Assembly: GCA_049840795.1 (NCBI GenBank)
Contig: JASGJK010000031.1
Location: 1-64,000, forward strand
DNA: 64,000 bases
Reading direction: 5' to 3'
Source of the DNA: UPXZ01 sp049840795
GTDB taxonomy: Bacteria > Bacteroidota > Bacteroidia > Bacteroidales > Paludibacteraceae
Position numbers and translations under genes: made by a program. Below, one piece after another: positions 49,424-59,965 of this stretch. Numbering within the stretch: the stretch's first letter is position 1; each line of letters starts with the position of its first letter. The notes below the pieces were generated by a model. It saw nothing but the letters and a program-made list of their open reading frames with translations. It was not told the origin of the DNA and did no database searches.

Positions 49424-49669
49424 TTAGTCGCGTGGACGAGCTTCCTTGATGACAAGTGTTCTTCCATCAAGCTCAGCGCCGTTAAGTTCTTCGATAAGTT
49501 TTGTTCCGGCAGCGTCATCTGCCATTTCTACAAAACCGAATCCTTTTGATTTTCCGGTTTCACGGTCCTTGATAATTTTACACGAAATAATTTCGCCATA
49601 CTCTGCTAATACGCCTTGCAAATCATTTTCCCGAACTTTGTAGCTCAGGTTTCCAAAATAGATGTTCAT
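49424..49669 (-). CDS. Small RNA-binding protein with one RRM domain
   Basis: 81 residues, all one RRM: RNP2 NIYFGNLSY at residues 2-10 and RNP1 KSKGFGFVEM at ~40-49, with the usual aromatic residues. Bacteroidota commonly encode several such short RRM proteins, which bind single-stranded RNA and act as global post-transcriptional regulators. Monocistronic with a long upstream region and a strong terminator. Confidence 0.95.
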   Translation of the reverse strand: MNIYFGNLSYKVRENDLQGVLAEYGEIISCKIIKDRETGKSKGFGFVEMADDAAGTKLIEELNGAELDGRTLVIKEARPRD

Positions 49670-49980
49670 TAAAAAAGAAATTAAGTATTGAAAATGGTTT
49701 TAACTAGAAATAGTATAAAGAACGGAAGGTTAAATAAACAAAGAGACAGCTCAAAAACTTTGAATAAGTCAATATCGGTCTAACCGTTCGAAAAATACAC
49801 TTTTCTTTCGGTTACAAAGAAACACTTTTTTTTTGAAATTAACAAAAAACTATTATTTTTTTTGAAAAAACAATAAAAGAAGAGCGTGTATATATGATTT
49901 TAATCGGGACCAAACGTAGTAAAATATGTTTTTCCTATTGATTTCCTAATTTTTCACAGACGTACATTTTTTACAGAAAT

Positions 49981-50022
49981 AAAGGCCAACTTCCTTTCAA
50001 AAAGGAAGTTGGCCTTTATTTT
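49981..50022. terminator. Strong isolated hairpin
   Basis: AAAGGCCAACTTCCTTT / AAAGGAAGTTGGCCTTT with a 3-4 nt loop, then TATTTTAT on the plus strand. It lies 165 bp past the end of the minus-strand Gly-rich gene and ~310 bp upstream of the RRM gene, so it may end the former's transcript. The rest of 49670-50186 shows nothing else. Confidence 0.65.
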
Positions 50023-50186
50023 ATAGGTTTAATCGTTCATTGTGTGAAAGCACATCTTTTTTTGAAGATAAGTTCTTTCTATCGATGCTTAAGACCAAGA
50101 TGACAAGGCTGATGATTTTTATATTTCGCACGATGAATGATTAAACCATTTTATATTTTGTCTTTTGCAATTAAATGAAACCAAGT

Positions 50187-50823
50187 TCACAAGACACTTC
50201 GGGTAATATAATACACAATTAACAATGAGAGCAGAAATATAATTCCGTCTTGTAATGGAATAGGATTACCGGAAGGATCTCCTCCGGGGTCTCCACCACC
50301 AGTAGCATCATTTGAAGCTAACTGAGGATTTGTTAATATGGTAGTCGAACCTGTATTCGTCAAATTTTGAGCAATCAGTCCCGAAATACTTCCACCGCCA
50401 CCACCACTCATTGAGCGTTTTCCGCCATTTGCATATACACTATGCAAAGCACCGAGCGTTAGCTCCTTTTTATCTTTATCAAATTTTCGTCCCGACTTTT
50501 GATTTGCAGGAGTTTGTCCCATTGCAGAAGTTGAATAATTCACCGTACTAACGGTTACATCTTCACTATGCTTAATCGTATTGCTCTGCACATCCGAAGC
50601 TAAGTCATACTGTTCAGTTTCAGCTTTCGACCTCTTACCTTTTTTTGAAGAAGAGCTTACTTGCGTACCACTATATTCGGAAATGGTACCGTTTGTAGCA
50701 AAAGAATTCAATATGAGAGAAATACGACTATTTGTTTTAAATATTTGGTACAACAACAACAATAGCCCATAACGCTAAAGCTACTGCAGAAATTGTCAAA
50801 ATCGTATTTCTTTTTCTTTTCAT
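50187..50823 (-). CDS. Gly-rich protein with N- and C-terminal membrane segments (one frameshift)
   Basis: The open frame 50762-50187 lacks a proper start. Upstream, in another frame, ATG 50823 gives MKRKRNTILTISAVALALW and on to VVVVPN, a signal or anchor helix; one extra base near 50740 joins the two into about 212 codons. The middle is polar with a GGGGG run. The end GGDPGGDPSGNPIPLQDG then a hydrophobic helix FLLSLLIVYYI and a short basic tail resembles C-terminal tails seen on many small Bacteroidota envelope proteins. Family and function not recognised. Confidence 0.6.
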
Positions 50824-51619
50824 TTATCTATCTGAGTATCGAGTTTGCTCCTTCTTGTTTTAGTAAACTCGTTATATCTTACTTTTATCTGTTTGAGGTT
50901 GTAAATAGTCAGGAATACGTTATCAATAAATATGCCATTTAGTTTAGAACCGATTTCATTTATTTAATTGAAATATATTTTAAGATCTTCATAGTTTTCT
51001 TCTATGCTATCTTACTGTGTATTCCTCACTTGACAATCACACATAAAACAACCCCATCAATAAGAGTATTTGTATTGAAGGTGTCTTATTTTGCTCTACA
51101 TTGTACACTATGTCAGCACAGAAACTTATACATTGCTCAAATTTATCTTATTTCTCATCTATTCGAGTGAGGTAAACAAGTTTAATATTTAATGAACAAT
51201 CATTCGCCGGAATAAAAGGAAACAGTAAGTAACCGGTTTGAATGAGTTTTATATTTGTTGAGAGTAAAATCTTTTAAAAAAGATCAGATTAATCAAACCC
51301 AACAATTGTTTTTACCCTTTTACTTTTCATTAATTATATTATTTCAGAGTATTTGGAAGTTCAAAAGTTATTTTTAGTGAGTTAGTTCATTAAAAATTAG
51401 CGCAATGTATATTTTATTCGATATTGCACTTACACCGGAAGTCTCTTTAAAATTAATTGTGGCAAATAGCCTTATCGGTTGTTTTATTACATACATTTAC
51501 TTGTTTTGAGTACTGGTTCTCAATCTTTTTCAAATGTAATCGAGGTTCGAAGGTCTATAACAACTTTTGTTGTTTAATTGTTTTTGCAATTAACCTATCT
51601 TTACAAAAATTCCCTTGTA
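50824..51619. other. Large intergenic gap, nothing recognised
   Basis: About 800 A-T-rich bases. No believable coding frame, RNA gene, or repeat. It lies between two minus-strand genes. Confidence 0.4.
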
Positions 51620-52066
51620 TTATTTTCTGTGGAAAGGGATATATTTAGGTTCGGTAGGTTTATAGTCATCATCGTCCCAAAGTGGACTCGTAATCATTAA
51701 ATCTGCACTGTATCGGTTACACGCGATCGGGATATTATGGATACGACATTGGCGTAAGAGCATTTGTATATCCGCTTCGTGCGGATTTGCACTCAAATCG
51801 TCAATCAAAAAAACACAGAAATCAATTTGTTTTTTAACTACTAATGCCGCAATCTCAGCATCTCCACCCATTGGCCCGGAACTCATACGGGCAACACTTG
51901 CCGACACTCCTTTTTTGTTAAAAGCCTCCTGAATAAGTCCGCCTGTAGTTCCTGTGCAAATTAATTTGTGTTTTGAAAGCATAGAAGCATTGTACACCGC
52001 CCATTCTACCATATCGGATTTGCGAGCATCATGTGCCACCAAAGCTATTCTTAATTGTTTTTTCAT
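51620..52066 (-). CDS. mgsA: Methylglyoxal synthase
   Basis: Converts dihydroxyacetone phosphate to methylglyoxal and phosphate, a bypass of lower glycolysis under phosphate limitation. 148 residues from the ATG at 52066: IALVAHDARKSDMVEWA, CTGTTGGLI, the active-site loop SGPMGGDAEIA with the catalytic Asp, and FLIDDLSANPHEADIQMLLR. The longer frame to 52162 is rejected, because a promoter lies at 52101-52108 and an AGGAG site directly precedes ATG 52066. Confidence 0.95.
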   Translation of the reverse strand: MKKQLRIALVAHDARKSDMVEWAVYNASMLSKHKLICTGTTGGLIQEAFNKKGVSASVARMSSGPMGGDAEIAALVVKKQIDFCVFLIDDLSANPHEADIQMLLRQCRIHNIPIACNRYSADLMITSPLWDDDDYKPTEPKYIPFHRK

Positions 52067-52100
52067 CGTTTGCTCCTGTTTATAGGACGTAATTGTGGTA

Positions 52101-52108
52101 CAAAGATA
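52101..52108 (-). promoter_or_regulatory. mgsA -7 element
   Basis: TATCTTTG on the minus strand fits TAnnTTTG, ~35 nt before ATG 52066; this places the transcript start downstream of the longer alternative start. Confidence 0.55.
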
Positions 52109-52411
52109 CTTATATTTACAAAACAATAAATATTTTAATATAAAATGTTGTTTTATTTGCATATATTACTTTTATTTAACCAAGTGGGTGTCCGTAATTA
52201 ATCATCAATATGCTCGTATGTAAGATTTTGAAAATCAATAGTATACAAATTAAATATATTGAGCTAATTCTGTTCAGCTACTTAGCAGTATCTTCCTTTT
52301 AACTTATTTCCTTATATAAAAATCACCGATAATTTGCTGCCATTTACCGATTTTTTTATGTAATTCCATACAATAGTTAGTAATAAAGAGTCGTTATTTA
52401 TATTAAATTCG

Positions 52412-52419
52412 TACTTTTG
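52412..52419 (+). promoter_or_regulatory. -7 element for the type B cargo gene
   Basis: TACTTTTG followed by C fits TAnnTTTG, 44 nt upstream of the GTG at 52463. No good -33 match. The remaining 52109-52411 shows nothing else. Confidence 0.5.
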
Positions 52420-52462
52420 CTTTTAATTATTTGTCAACATTGTTATGTAAACCAACAATGAA

Positions 52463-54558
52463 GTGAAATTCAAGAACGTTCCATTCTCTTTTTTACTGTT
52501 TATATTTTTGTTATTACAATCTATAAACGGTTTTTCGTCAGAACCTTATTGCGAAAATTTAGGTTTTGAATTGAAAAACTTTGATCATTGGACAGGATAT
52601 ACGTGGGCTAAAGGTTAGGCAGGCGTAGTAGTATCAATGCCCAAGGTCGCCAAGGTATTGTTTTAGGAAGACATACAATTATCACACAAAATGGTTATGA
52701 CCCGGTAGTAGAAGGTCAAAAACTCAAGCTTATACCGGAAGGATTTGATGTCTCGGTTAAATTGGGAACTACAGACTTTGGTGATGGAGGATTACGTCAA
52801 AGTTTACTCTATACCTTAGATGTTACGCAGGAAAACGCGTTTGTTATTTATCGCTTCGCAGTCGTTTTACAAGACCCTTATGATCAGTATCACGCCGTAG
52901 AGGACGAGCCCAGATTCACCGTTACGATTTATGACACCAACGGAAATCAAATTGAAGACTGCATAAATTACGATGTTCATGCCACCGAAGCTACCATCAA
53001 AGGGTTTCAATCTTTTATGTACTCAAGTGCAAGCGGAGTTACGCCTGTGTATTGGAGAGACTGGACGGCAGTAGGGATGGATTTGACAAAATATATAGGC
53101 AAAAAAGTTACTTTAGAATTTATGTCGGCTAATTGTACTCGAAAAGGACACTTCGGCTATGCTTACTTCACAGCTGAATGTATGCCGTTGTTAATCAATG
53201 TGGGATACTGTGCCGCAGACGTAAATGCCAAGTTAACAGCACCCAACGGATTTATTGCATACAAATGGTTAGACAATGGCAGCACCGTTGGAACCGATCA
53301 AGAATTAACGTTACAAAATCCTATCGAAGGGCAGAAATATCAATGCGAACTTACCTCCGAGACCGGCTGCATAGTCACCCTCGAAACCGTGATTCAACGA
53401 TATAATCCCAAAGCCGACTTTACAAGTTCGTATGACTGTAATACCAATACAGTAACACTTCAAAATTTATCCACAGCTCCGAGCGGAACGCTACAATACG
53501 AATGGGACTTTGGAGACGGTAGTTTCTCTAATGATATAAACCCTACACATACATACAATTCTTTCGGAGATAAAACTATTAAATTAACCGTCAAAAATTC
53601 TCCTTCGACTTGTATTGATACTATGCGCCAAATTATTCCCACTTTCGACGCACAAAGTGTAGAGATTACGGGAGAACATTTATTTTGTTTGGATTCTACC
53701 ACTGTTTTGAGAGGCAAAGGCGCTTATAGCTATCTTTGGAGTACCGGTGAAACTTCCGATACAATCAAAATTAAAAGTGCTGGCATTTATTGGGTGATTG
53801 GATATTCTAAAGACGGGCTATGTCATTCTCAACCTTATTTTCACAACGTAGGTAACTATTCGGATTGGATATTGGAAATTCAGGGAAATACAACCCTTTG
53901 CGACGGCGACAGCAATGTGTTGAAAGCCGTGGGAGGAATTTCTTATGAATGGAATACAGGAGAAAATACAGACAAAATTACCATTTACAAAGAGGGTATT
54001 TATACCGTTACCGGAATAAATGAAAATGGATGTAAAAAAAGCGTATCAATAAATGTCAACAAAATAGAACTTCCCAAGGTCGATTTCAAACTGTCCAACA
54101 ATAACATTAATGTAAAGAAGAACCGAATCACCGCCTCTATTGTGCCCGAAACGGATGTTACCTACACTTGGGAGATGGGTGACGGCTCTCAGTTTACCGG
54201 TACAAATGTCAATCATCAATATGACATTGATTATGCTTTATGGAAATATCCTGTGACATTGACGGCAGTCAATTCATACGGATGTGTAAACAGTGCTACT
54301 CAGTTTGTTAATGTTGGTTTTTTTGTGCCCAATGTATTTACCCCTAATAACGATAACGTCAACGATACGTTTATGCCCAACGTAGCACTTGAAATCTATG
54401 ACAGAAACGGAGTCTTGTTATATCAGGGAGACAAAGGCTGGGATGGAACGTACAACGGAACGAAAGCCGATAACGACACCTATTTTTATTACTTAACTTA
54501 TAAAAATGGCGATAGTGTAAAGCAATCACAGAAAGGATATGTTATTTTGAAACGATGA
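52463..54558 (+). CDS. PKD-domain surface protein with T9SS type B sorting tail (one frameshift)
   Basis: From GTG 52463 a signal peptide (FSFLLFIFLLLQSINGFS) and YCENLGFELKNFDHWTGYTW follow. The frame breaks near 52617 (one base missing) and resumes as INAQGRQGIVLGRHTI to the end. About 700 codons. PKD repeats: YEWDFGDGSFSNDINPTHTY (~345) and TWEMGDGSQFTGTNVNHQYD. The last ~85 residues, PNVFTPNNDNVNDTFMP ... LEIYDRNGVLLYQGDKGWDG, form the gliding-motility/CHU_C type B sorting domain. Probably a secreted adhesin-like surface protein. Overlaps the PorP/SprF gene by 4 nt. Confidence 0.9.
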
Positions 54559-55499
54559 AACACAGACACCTCATTTTTACACTATTTTTATCTTTATCGT
54601 TTTGTGTGTTTTCGCAAACCGATATTAGTATGGCTACAAGTTGGTATAACCGTGGTAATTACAATCCGGCATCCATTGCGCATACCGATTATGCTTACCT
54701 TTTTTCAAATATCCGTAAACAATGGATGGGCATCGACGGTTCACCAACCGTATTCAATGTACAGGCTTCAACATATTCTAATTCACTTAAATCGGCTTTT
54801 GGCGTTTCGGTCGTTAACGATGTAATTGGTGTATCAACAGCTTTCAACCCCATGTTTACGTATGCTTACCGACTGTCCAATGAACCCGACTGGTCATTTT
54901 CTTTCGGTCTTTCGTTAGGATTTTTTTATCGTACTATCGATATAACAAGATATTCACCGGTAAACGAAAACGATGCCACACTCTATAACGATGCTGAATC
55001 GATCACCAAACCCGATGCAAATTTCGGGATCGAATTTCAAAATAAACATTTCATCTTCGGGGCTTCCACGACACATCTTTTTTCCATACACAAAAACGAC
55101 AGTGTTTTTCTGAACAATAACCATCGATACGTGTACGCCATCTACAAAAACACGGGTTCTGATATATTGAACTTTTACATTGGAACACAACTTGCAAACC
55201 GCGCAAACGTTTTTGTGTGGGAAGGAAATACAAATGTACGCTTCAAACTCCCTACCGGATTGCAAAATGGCAGTAGGGAACTATTCGATATCGGATTAAC
55301 AGTTCGCAGCTCAAAACAAATGACCGCTTTATTCGGCATGAATATTACCGCTAATTTTCGTATAGGATATGCCTACGATCAAACATTTCGTACCGGATAT
55401 AATCAAAACGGGACACACGAATTAATGTTCGAATACCGCATACCGGTCAAATCCGCTGAGTGCGAAGCGTGTAGAGACCAAGAACTGTGGTATAGGTAA
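54555..55499 (+). CDS. PorP/SprF family outer-membrane protein
   Basis: 314 residues; signal peptide 1-20 (VFSQ). The PorP/SprF signature follows at once: NRGNYNPASIAHTDYAYLFS, RKQWMGIDGSP, FGVSVVNDVIGVSTAFNPMF. A strand-rich barrel ends in HELMFEYRIPVK. SprF of Flavobacterium johnsoniae is needed to secrete its neighbouring type B cargo SprB; the overlap with the preceding type B gene indicates the same kind of dedicated pair here. Confidence 0.93.
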   Translation: MKHRHLIFTLFLSLSFCVFSQTDISMATSWYNRGNYNPASIAHTDYAYLFSNIRKQWMGIDGSPTVFNVQASTYSNSLKSAFGVSVVNDVIGVSTAFNPMFTYAYRLSNEPDWSFSFGLSLGFFYRTIDITRYSPVNENDATLYNDAESITKPDANFGIEFQNKHFIFGASTTHLFSIHKNDSVFLNNNHRYVYAIYKNTGSDILNFYIGTQLANRANVFVWEGNTNVRFKLPTGLQNGSRELFDIGLTVRSSKQMTALFGMNITANFRIGYAYDQTFRTGYNQNGTHELMFEYRIPVKSAECEACRDQELWYR

Positions 55500-55554
55500 A
55501 ATTCTTCTATCCGTGAAAAAATATTTGTCCATAATGGCACTATTCAATGGAAAA

Positions 55555-55764
55555 CTATTTTATTTCCGTAATTTCATAGCCACTGTCGTCTAAAACTTTG
55601 TAAAATGCATCGTCAGAAACCGGTATTGACAAGACCAACTTTGCCGTTTGCGTATTTCAAATCTACTTTTGCTACTACACCTTCAATCTTATTAAGTGCT
55701 TTTTCTACACGCATAGCGCAATGAGAGCAACTCATTCCTTTTATTTTCAGTATTTTTTCCATAT
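55555..55764 (-). pseudogene. copZ: Copper-chaperone-like HMA protein, two frameshifts
   Basis: ATG at 55764 reads MEKILKIK, then one A is missing in an A tract. The conserved GMSCSHCAMRVEKALNKIEG (metal site CSHC) continues to VDLKYANGK. A second indel leads to LVLSIPVSDDAFYKVLDDSG and YEITEIK. With both corrected it is a normal ~70-residue heavy-metal-associated domain. It lies just downstream of the copper ATPase gene, its natural partner. Confidence 0.7.
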
Positions 55765-55859
55765 TCTTATTCTTTGAATTCATTTTTCTTTATATATTTT
55801 CAAATACAGAACCAATTAAACCATAGCGAATCGACTGGACAATAAACACTTCGACAATT

Positions 55860-58108
55860 TCACTTAAATTTACGTATTCTTAACGCGTTTAATGTTACAG
55901 TTATCGAGCTCAAGCTCATTGCTGCCGCCGCAAAAATCGGATTTCAAAGTCCAACCGAAAGCATGGTAATACACACCAGCCGCCAACGGAATACCAATTA
56001 CATTGTAAAAAAACGCCCAAAAAAGATTCTGTTTAATGATTCGCATTACGTACCGGCTTAATTTCAAAGCTGTTACCGCATCTAACAAATCGCCTCTCAT
56101 CAGCACTACGTCAGCCGATTCAACTGCGATGTCCGTTCCGTTTCCGATGGCAATTCCAAGATCTGAGCGCATTAAAGCAGGTGCATCATTTACTCCATCA
56201 CCGATCATCGCGACTTTTTTTCCTGTAGCTATTCGCTGACTGACTTCTATGTCTTTTTCGGAGGGAAGTATTTCGGCAACAAAACTTCCAACACCTGACA
56301 ATTGTTGCATTGCTTGAGCGGTTTGTTTTCTGTCGCCGGTAAGCATAACTGTTTCAATACCCATTGTATGAAAAGAGTGAATAGACTCTTTACTCGTGGG
56401 TTTTATCGTATCGGCAACTGAAATAATCCCTAAAATATTTCCATCATCCGCCACAATCAACGGAGTATATCCTTTTTCGGAAGCAATCGTTAAAAAAACC
56501 GAGATCTCATCTGTAGAAATATACGCGGAGATAAATGCGTCGTTACCGATTTGATAAAAATCCTCGTTTATCTTTCCTGAAATTCCTTTTCCAATATTTG
56601 TTTTGAAATTCTTCCACTGCATAGAGTGTTAATTTTAGTTCGTCTGCTTTTTCGAGCACAGCATTCGCCAAGGGATGCTCCGACAGTTTTTCTAATGAAG
56701 CTGCAATTTTAAGTATCTCATTATCGTCCATATAGTTAAATGTTTCAATTTGGACTAATTTTGGTTTTCCTACGGTAATTGTTCCCGTCTTGTCGAGCAA
56801 AACAGTATCTATACGAGCACCGGTTTCTATCGCTTCTGCCGACTTGAACAAAACTCCCAACTCGGCACTTTTCCCCATACCTGCCATAATTGCCACCGGC
56901 GTAGCTAATCCAAGCGCACACGGACACGAGACTATTAATACAGCTACCGCAATCGACAAAGAAAACTCTGCTGAATATCCGAACAAAAGCCACGCAATCG
57001 CAGACAAAACAGAAATCGCAATCACTATCGGAACAAAAATACCACTTATTTTATCGGCAAGTTTTGATATGGGAGCCTTAGAGGCAGATGCTTCTTCCAT
57101 CAAAGTGATGATTTGAGCAAGAGTGGTATCTTTTCCTACTTTCATAGCTCTGAATTGAAAATATCCTGATATATTTACACTACCCGAAAGTACGGTATCA
57201 CCTATTTGTTTCGCCTCGGGAATACTTTCACCGGTCAAGGAAGACATATCTATAATGCCGGAACCGGATACAATAACCCCATCCACAGGTATTTTCTGAC
57301 CCGAGCGAATACTGACCACATCCTCGGTCTTGACATTTAGAATAGGAACTTCGACCTCTTCGCTACCTACAACCAACATTGCGGTTTGAGGTGCAGATTG
57401 AATCATTTTTGTAAGTGCCGATGACGTTTCTCGCTTTGATTTGGCTTCTAAGAATTTACCTAATGTTACTAACGATAGAATCGTTGCGCCGGATTCTAAA
57501 AACAAATTATCGGCAAAGTGCATCGCCTCTTCCATACTCCCCGATTTTAAGGAATAATAAATTTTGAAGATTCCGTAGATACCATATATCAATGAAGCAC
57601 CGGCACCTATCGCCACCAGCGAATCCATAGTGGGAGCAAACTGACACAATCCCCGAAAACCGTTTATAAAGAATTTTCTATTTACGGCGTAAATAGGTAG
57701 GGTCAATAAAAAAACTGACAGCGAGAAAGTCAGAGGGTGTTCGTGCATCGACAAAAAAACAGGTACCGGCATACCTAACATAGCCCCCATCGAAAGATAA
57801 AACACAGGTGTCAAGAATACGAAAGAGATCCACCAACGTAGCCTCATTTCGCTTTGCTCCAATTCAATAGGATTAAGTTTCTCGGAAAATCTATTTTCTT
57901 TAGAGAAAGCTTCGTATCCGGCATCTTGTAACGATTCTACAATCTTTTTTGCATTCAACTGTTCGGCATCATAATCTACCGACATACTATTGGTTAACAA
58001 ATTGACTTGTACTGAGTGTATGCCGGGCAACTTGCTCACACTTTTTTCAACGTGAGCTACACAAGCCGAACAGGTCATACCAACTACATCAAATTTTTCG
58101 GTTTTCAT
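55860..58108 (-). CDS. copA: Copper-translocating P-type ATPase (two frameshifts)
   Basis: P1B-type ATPase exporting Cu(I). N-terminal HMA domain with GMTCSACVAH (Cys13, Cys16), four N-terminal membrane helices, actuator SLTGESIPE, ion-site SCPCALGLATP, phosphorylation loop LLDKTGTIT, and HP motif SEHPLAN. One extra base near 56605 (at YAVEEF) shifts to the frame holding MLTGDRKQTA and GDGVNDAPAL. Near 55930 a second shift hides the true end, which reads IFAAAAMSLSSITVTLNALR and stops at 55860 rather than 55870. Joined length ~748 residues, normal for the family. Confidence 0.9.
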
Positions 58109-58315
58109 CTGTCACTTTTTAGTATAGAGTAGAAACAATTCGGCAAAAAATAAGTTCATATAGATCTGTCCGCTTTTAGACGATCTCTGCTCGTAAAAAA
58201 CATTCAATTCAGTAAACAAATATATTATTATTGCGTTTTTCTATTTATCATATTGTGAAGAAATTACACTATTACTTAGGGATTTAATTTCGAATATATT
58301 AGATGTTCCAATACA

Positions 58316-58626
58316 TTACTCCCAAATTTTCAACCTTTTATCAATTTCCTCAACTAATTTTTGATTATTACGAAAAAGAAAATTAGTTGCTACAAGATGT
58401 TTCAATTTATTCTTAAGCTTCTTTTGGAGTTAAAGTAGATGTTTCAACGAGTTTATCGAAAATCCAAATCATACTGTGATATTCAATGCCCTTGTTTTTA
58501 GCACAGTTTCGAAGTGTTTTGTCACTACTCAATACACAAGCATTTATTTTGTTGGCAACGTGCAAAACAGACTTGTCGGCTTCGGATAAAGATATTGGCA
58601 TCGGTACCGGCAATTTTCACTTTCAT
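58316..58626 (-). pseudogene. PIN-domain toxin remnant with internal deletion
   Basis: ATG 58626 reads MKVKIAGTDANIFI, the first strand and catalytic Asp of a PIN nuclease, then jumps directly into LSEADKSVLHVANKINACVL and SSDKTLRNCAKNKGIEYHSM. The ~70 residues expected between are gone. After TPKEA the frame shifts by one base to KLKNKLKHLVATNFLFRNNQ and KLVEEIDKRLKIWE. PIN domains cut RNA and usually act as toxins. It lies 23 bp downstream of an XRE/ImmA gene, the likely antitoxin partner. Confidence 0.7.
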
Positions 58627-58649
58627 AGCTTAACATCGGGATTCTGAAA

Positions 58650-59714
58650 TTAAAACGCCATTTGATGTTCCTTTCTGAAATCTGCCAAAGTTTGGTTTTT
58701 CAATGAAGCGGCTTTGGACATTGAAATCTGGTCTTCAACTAATGCTCGGAATAAAAGTTGCTCAAAACGGTTTGACTCTTCTGCCCCTCTATATTCAACA
58801 GGTTCATCGACTTTCCAATTCATCTGTTTTATTATGAAAAAGAATTGTTTAGTATAGTGGTCGTTGATAATACCGCAGTCTTTGGCTCTCATCACTACTG
58901 CTTGCATAGAGATACCGTATTGTTTTTTGATATTACCTAACTCGTTTATTGAAAGTTTATTTCGGTGTTCACCTAACTCAATCTTAATGGTCTTTTCAGG
59001 TAACAACATTGCGCCTGCAAACTGAAAACAGAGAGATTCTTTTAGCTTTAATGTAATATCGCCAAAAGTTAATAATAGGTGCGCTAATTCGTGTAAAAGA
59101 GTGAGTCTGATTCTGTCGGGCTTATTAGCCTTCTTTACATTGTAAGCCACCACAGGGATAGTGTCGTTCACAAAAGTTTGTAAACCGTCAAAATCTTCAT
59201 CAACATCTAACTTGACTACCTTAATACCTTTGTCTTCTAAAAGTTCAACAACATTAAATACGGCATTATTACCTAAACTCCAAGACTTCCTCAATTCAAT
59301 AGCCGCATCATTCACTTGTTGGTATGAAGTGATGATGCCGAAGTTTTTAAGAGGGTTCTCAAATTCAACGTTCAATCCTATAATTTCTTCCAACTCTAAA
59401 TAACGGGAGAGATACTCTTTGGTTTTTTCTTTAATGACAGAAGCCTCTTTTTGTGGCATTTTACTTAATTTACGATATTCTATCTCGCCCAGCTCCACTT
59501 TTGCGCTTCTGAAAAAGTAATCGGGATTTACATCTAATGCCTTACTTAATAGATTGATTTTTTCGTTGTCGGGTATAACTTCCCCTTTCTCGTAGCGATG
59601 CAATGCCTGACGAGATAACTGCATATCTAAGGCGTCAGCCAAGTCCTGCAATGAAAAACCCTTCATTAAACGGGCTGACTTAAAACGTTCTGCAAATACC
59701 GCTTTCATTCCCAT
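58650..59714 (-). CDS. XRE-family regulator fused to ImmA/IrrE metallopeptidase
   Basis: 354 residues. Residues ~7-62 form a Cro/CI helix-turn-helix (SARLMKGFSLQDLADALDMQ). The ImmA/IrrE (COG2856) domain follows with the zinc motif LLHELAHLLL (~205) and AGAMLLPE. Such fusions act as antitoxins or as regulators of mobile elements, binding DNA and cleaving a partner protein. Here it precedes a PIN toxin remnant. Length and domain order are complete, so it may be kept for another reason now that the toxin is broken. Confidence 0.92.
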   Translation of the reverse strand: MGMKAVFAERFKSARLMKGFSLQDLADALDMQLSRQALHRYEKGEVIPDNEKINLLSKALDVNPDYFFRSAKVELGEIEYRKLSKMPQKEASVIKEKTKEYLSRYLELEEIIGLNVEFENPLKNFGIITSYQQVNDAAIELRKSWSLGNNAVFNVVELLEDKGIKVVKLDVDEDFDGLQTFVNDTIPVVAYNVKKANKPDRIRLTLLHELAHLLLTFGDITLKLKESLCFQFAGAMLLPEKTIKIELGEHRNKLSINELGNIKKQYGISMQAVVMRAKDCGIINDHYTKQFFFIIKQMNWKVDEPVEYRGAEESNRFEQLLFRALVEDQISMSKAASLKNQTLADFRKEHQMAF

Positions 59715-59916
59715 TGTAAATTTGAATTATGGCGCGAAGGTAATTCTTTTAGTTTACAAATACACAATAATAACACCGTTTTTTATATCCATTTGTTATT
59801 TATGATATTTTTTCATACTGATAGAACCCATATTTACCAACATCTTAAATGAATATATGACAAAGACTCATAGTTGACACTTTTTATTGACAAATTTAGT
59901 TTTTATACAAGTTTTG

Positions 59917-59924
59917 TAACTTTG
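59917..59924 (+). promoter_or_regulatory. -7 element that once led to the nucleotidyltransferase gene
   Basis: TAACTTTG fits TAnnTTTG. It lies 42 nt left of the IS1595 insertion. With the IS removed it would be about 60 nt upstream of the nucleotidyltransferase ATG now at 60975. Confidence 0.5.
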
Positions 59925-59965
59925 TGGCTGGGCGCAAATAGGTGCAGCTAAAATTAAAAATTATT

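Noticed and set aside
51457..51648. 63-codon frame next to mgsA
   Set aside because: Low-complexity hydrophobic translation, overlaps the mgsA 3' end, no start signal.
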